From Ruminococcus sp. (GTDB lineage: Bacteria; Bacillota; Clostridia; Oscillospirales; Acutalibacteraceae), in assembly GCA_003521625.1 (NCBI GenBank), contig DPHV01000045.1, positions 1 to 7,159 on the forward strand: DNA of 7,159 nt, given 5' to 3'. Both the position numbers and the translations under genes were made by a program. Positions within the stretch are counted from its first letter, which is position 1. Every line of letters starts with the position of its first letter. The notes under the pieces were generated by a model. That model ran no database searches. It had not been told where the DNA came from and was given only the letters and a program-made list of their open reading frames with translations. Below, piece by piece: positions 5,929 through 7,159 of the stretch.

Positions 5929-6198
5929 ATGAAGTACAGTAAAGATTTTAAAGAAGAGGCATTAAAGCTATCAGACGAAGTAGGTGTAAAGAAAGCAGCC
6001 GCTCAACTCGGACTGCCGTATTACACATTGTCGGATTGGCGAAACAAACGTAAAGAAGAAATGAAGCGTCCAAGGCTTCCCAAAACAGAAGCCGAGAAAC
6101 GCATTCGTGAACTTGAAAAGGAAAACGCAGAACTAAAGACTGCAAACGAAATCTTAAAAGATGCACTCGGTTTTTTCGCAAAAGACCGGAAGAAGTAA
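5929..6198 (+). CDS. IS3-family transposase OrfA (DNA-binding)
   Basis: This 89-residue protein begins MKYSKDFKEEALKL. An N-terminal helix-turn-helix (about 4-44, including VKKAAAQLGLPYYTLSDWR) is followed by a Glu/Lys-rich leucine-zipper-like coiled coil (about 50-78: LPKTEAEKRIRELEKENAEL and onward). This is the standard OrfA layout, which binds the IS ends and multimerises. ATG 5929 has AAAGGTG 8 nt upstream and is preferred to the in-frame GTG at 5920. The 3' end carries the frameshift site that fuses it to OrfB; unshifted ribosomes stop at TAA 6196-6198. By analogy with other IS3 elements, free OrfA probably tempers transposition. Confidence 0.92.
   Translation: MKYSKDFKEEALKLSDEVGVKKAAAQLGLPYYTLSDWRNKRKEEMKRPRLPKTEAEKRIRELEKENAELKTANEILKDALGFFAKDRKK
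6171..6177 (+). other. -1 programmed ribosomal frameshift site T_TTT_TTC
   Basis: In the orfA frame the codons read GGT TTT TTC, so the heptamer T_TTT_TTC lets the Phe codons TTT TTC slip back one base to TTT TTT. The orfB frame is exactly -1 relative to orfA and is open from 6117 across this site. OrfB has no ATG, GTG or TTG from 6117 until 6426, which would lose its first 80 or so residues, so the shift is needed. No stimulatory stem was confidently identified. Confidence 0.75.
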
Positions 6199-7085
6199 AA
6201 ACAAGTGAAAGACATCTGTTCATTGCAAAATTCCGTGACAAATATACGGTAAAACAAATATGCAAGGTTCTTGGCGTAACCGAGTCCGGCTTTTACCGTT
6301 GGCTCAGAAACACAGCAAAGCCTGTAAAGAGAAAGCTTCTTCTGGTCGAAATAAAAAACCTAATCGGTGAAGCACCGGAAAACCGAAATTACGGCATAAA
6401 CCGCATACAAACAGCGTTTGAGCAAATGGGTAAAAAAGTCAGCCTCAGAACTGTTTACCGAATTATGAACGAGGGTGGATTACTGCATAAACGCAGAATT
6501 CCTCATGGAATTACAAAAGCGACTGACGAAGAGCAGGAAGCCGAAAACATAATTAAGCGTGACTTTACTGCGGAAAAACCTGTAACAAAGCTGCTTTCGG
6601 ATATCACCGAAGTGCCTTGTAAAGACGGTAAGCTTTATGTATCGCCTGTTCTTGATTGTTTCAACGGAGAAATTGTAGCTCTTGAAATCCGTGATAATAT
6701 GAAGAAAGAGCTTTGCGTGGACACAGTAAAGCAGCTTAAATATAGGTATGGAAATCTTAATGGAGTAATACTTCACACCGACAGAGGAAGCCAATATACA
6801 AGTGATTTATTTCGATCAACCCTGTCAAGATACGGGATGATTCAGAGCTTGAGCAGCACAGGTAAATGCTTCGATAATTCAAGAATGGAGAGTTTCTTTG
6901 CAACCTTGAAAAAGGAGAAGCTCTATCAGATACCAACCTGCAAAATGACGAAAAAAGAAGTCAAAACAATTATCTATCGGTACATCTTTGGTTATTACAA
7001 TACCATCCGTGTAAACAGCTTCAATCCGGGTGGATGGCCACCTTCAGTTTACCGGAAAATGTGTGAAGGAGAGATTGCTGCATAA
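6171..7085 (+). CDS. IS3-family transposase OrfB, made as OrfAB fusion
   Basis: OrfB carries the catalytic integrase core and is read by -1 shift from orfA, giving a predicted OrfAB of 385 residues, normal for the family. Just after the shift comes RKRPEEVKTSERHLF, then a helix-turn-helix-like part (KQICKVLGVTESGFYRWL) and the HTH_21-type motif NYGINRIQTAF. The rve core follows: Asp in LLSDITEV (codon 6600-6602), Asp in LHTDRGSQYTS (codon 6780-6782) and Glu in NSRMESFFATLKKEKLY (codon 6888-6890). The last two are separated by 35 residues, the DD(35)E spacing of IS3 transposases and retroviral integrases. The C-terminus has YYNTIRVNSFNPGGWPPSVY, typical of this family. An ATG at 6426 would give only 219 residues without the HTH, so it is not taken as the start. 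No internal stop or frame damage is visible, so the element may be active. Confidence 0.92.
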   Translation, partial: FFRKRPEEVKTSERHLFIAKFRDKYTVKQICKVLGVTESGFYRWLRNTAKPVKRKLLLVEIKNLIGEAPENRNYGINRIQTAFEQMGKKVSLRTVYRIMNEGGLLHKRRIPHGITKATDEEQEAENIIKRDFTAEKPVTKLLSDITEVPCKDGKLYVSPVLDCFNGEIVALEIRDNMKKELCVDTVKQLKYRYGNLNGVILHTDRGSQYTSDLFRSTLSRYGMIQSLSSTGKCFDNSRMESFFATLKKEKLYQIPTCKMTKKEVKTIIYRYIFGYYNTIRVNSFNPGGWPPSVYRKMCEGEIAA

Positions 7086-7159
7086 GCCCGGATCCGCACC
7101 CTTGACAGTCCCGTAAAAAATGATTGGATGCTGTTGGGCAGCCCATAAAATTTTGTGTA

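Larger units (their letters stand above)
5738..7107 (+). mobile_element. IS3-family insertion sequence (ends approximate)
   Basis: The core is firm: promoter, orfA, frameshift site and orfB with a DD(35)E triad span 5877-7085. The ends are not. TGTCAG at 5738 and TTGACA at 7102-7107 give TG...CA termini sharing TGTCA and a 1370-bp element, within the family's size range, but the inverted repeat is short and the flanks (TAG before, GTC after) are not a target duplication. Alternative left ends near 5820 or just before the promoter are possible, and the right end could lie beyond the window. Confidence 0.75.

Noticed and set aside
6426..7085. OrfB as an independent 219-residue protein from ATG 6426
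   Set aside because: The coding frame with conserved OrfB sequence continues upstream to the frameshift site, so this ATG is an internal Met and no convincing ribosome binding site precedes it.
7130..7145. GC-rich hairpin after the IS (TGGGC-A-GCCCA) as a terminator
   Set aside because: The loop would be a single base, the alternative 4-bp stem is weak, and there is no clear T run directly after it.

Overview
The window looks like chromosomal DNA from a Gram-positive anaerobe of the Clostridia, possibly a Ruminococcus- or Oscillospiraceae-type gut Firmicute. That placement rests on moderate-to-low GC content, strong GGAGG-type ribosome binding sites, an MMPL/heptad-repeat export pair of a kind common in Firmicutes, and a decayed large serine recombinase and an IS3 element that resemble those common in these bacteria. 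No RNA gene or marker gene is present, so the assignment is an inference.

Positions 1-5400, read on the minus strand, hold a compact cassette. A TetR/AcrR-type regulator (4760-5317) comes first and is followed by a clear terminator. Then comes a two-gene operon: a 12-TM MMPL/RND-type transporter (2489-4585), and a secreted 783-residue protein (145-2496) with two long blocks of Leu-x-x-Gly heptads. The two genes overlap by 8 nt, and the second has its ribosome binding site inside the end of the first. A 16-bp sequence found once in the regulator promoter and once just upstream of the transporter (15 of 16 bases identical) is a good candidate for the regulator's operator. The simplest reading is a locally repressed export system in which the MMPL pump works with a secreted, probably elongated helical partner. 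The substrate cannot be told from sequence. The first bases of the window hold the start of a further minus-strand gene, possibly a MATE-type transporter, behind a 14-bp perfect inverted repeat.

Positions 5400-7159, read on the plus strand, are accessory DNA. They begin with a broken fragment of a large serine recombinase (about 5421-5624, two in-frame stops). About 300 bases of AT-rich, repeat-containing noncoding sequence follow. An IS3-family insertion sequence comes next, with orfA (5929-6198) and orfB joined by a probable -1 frameshift at T_TTT_TTC, a complete DD(35)E catalytic triad and a good promoter. The transposase appears intact. The exact ends of the IS and any target duplication could not be fixed.
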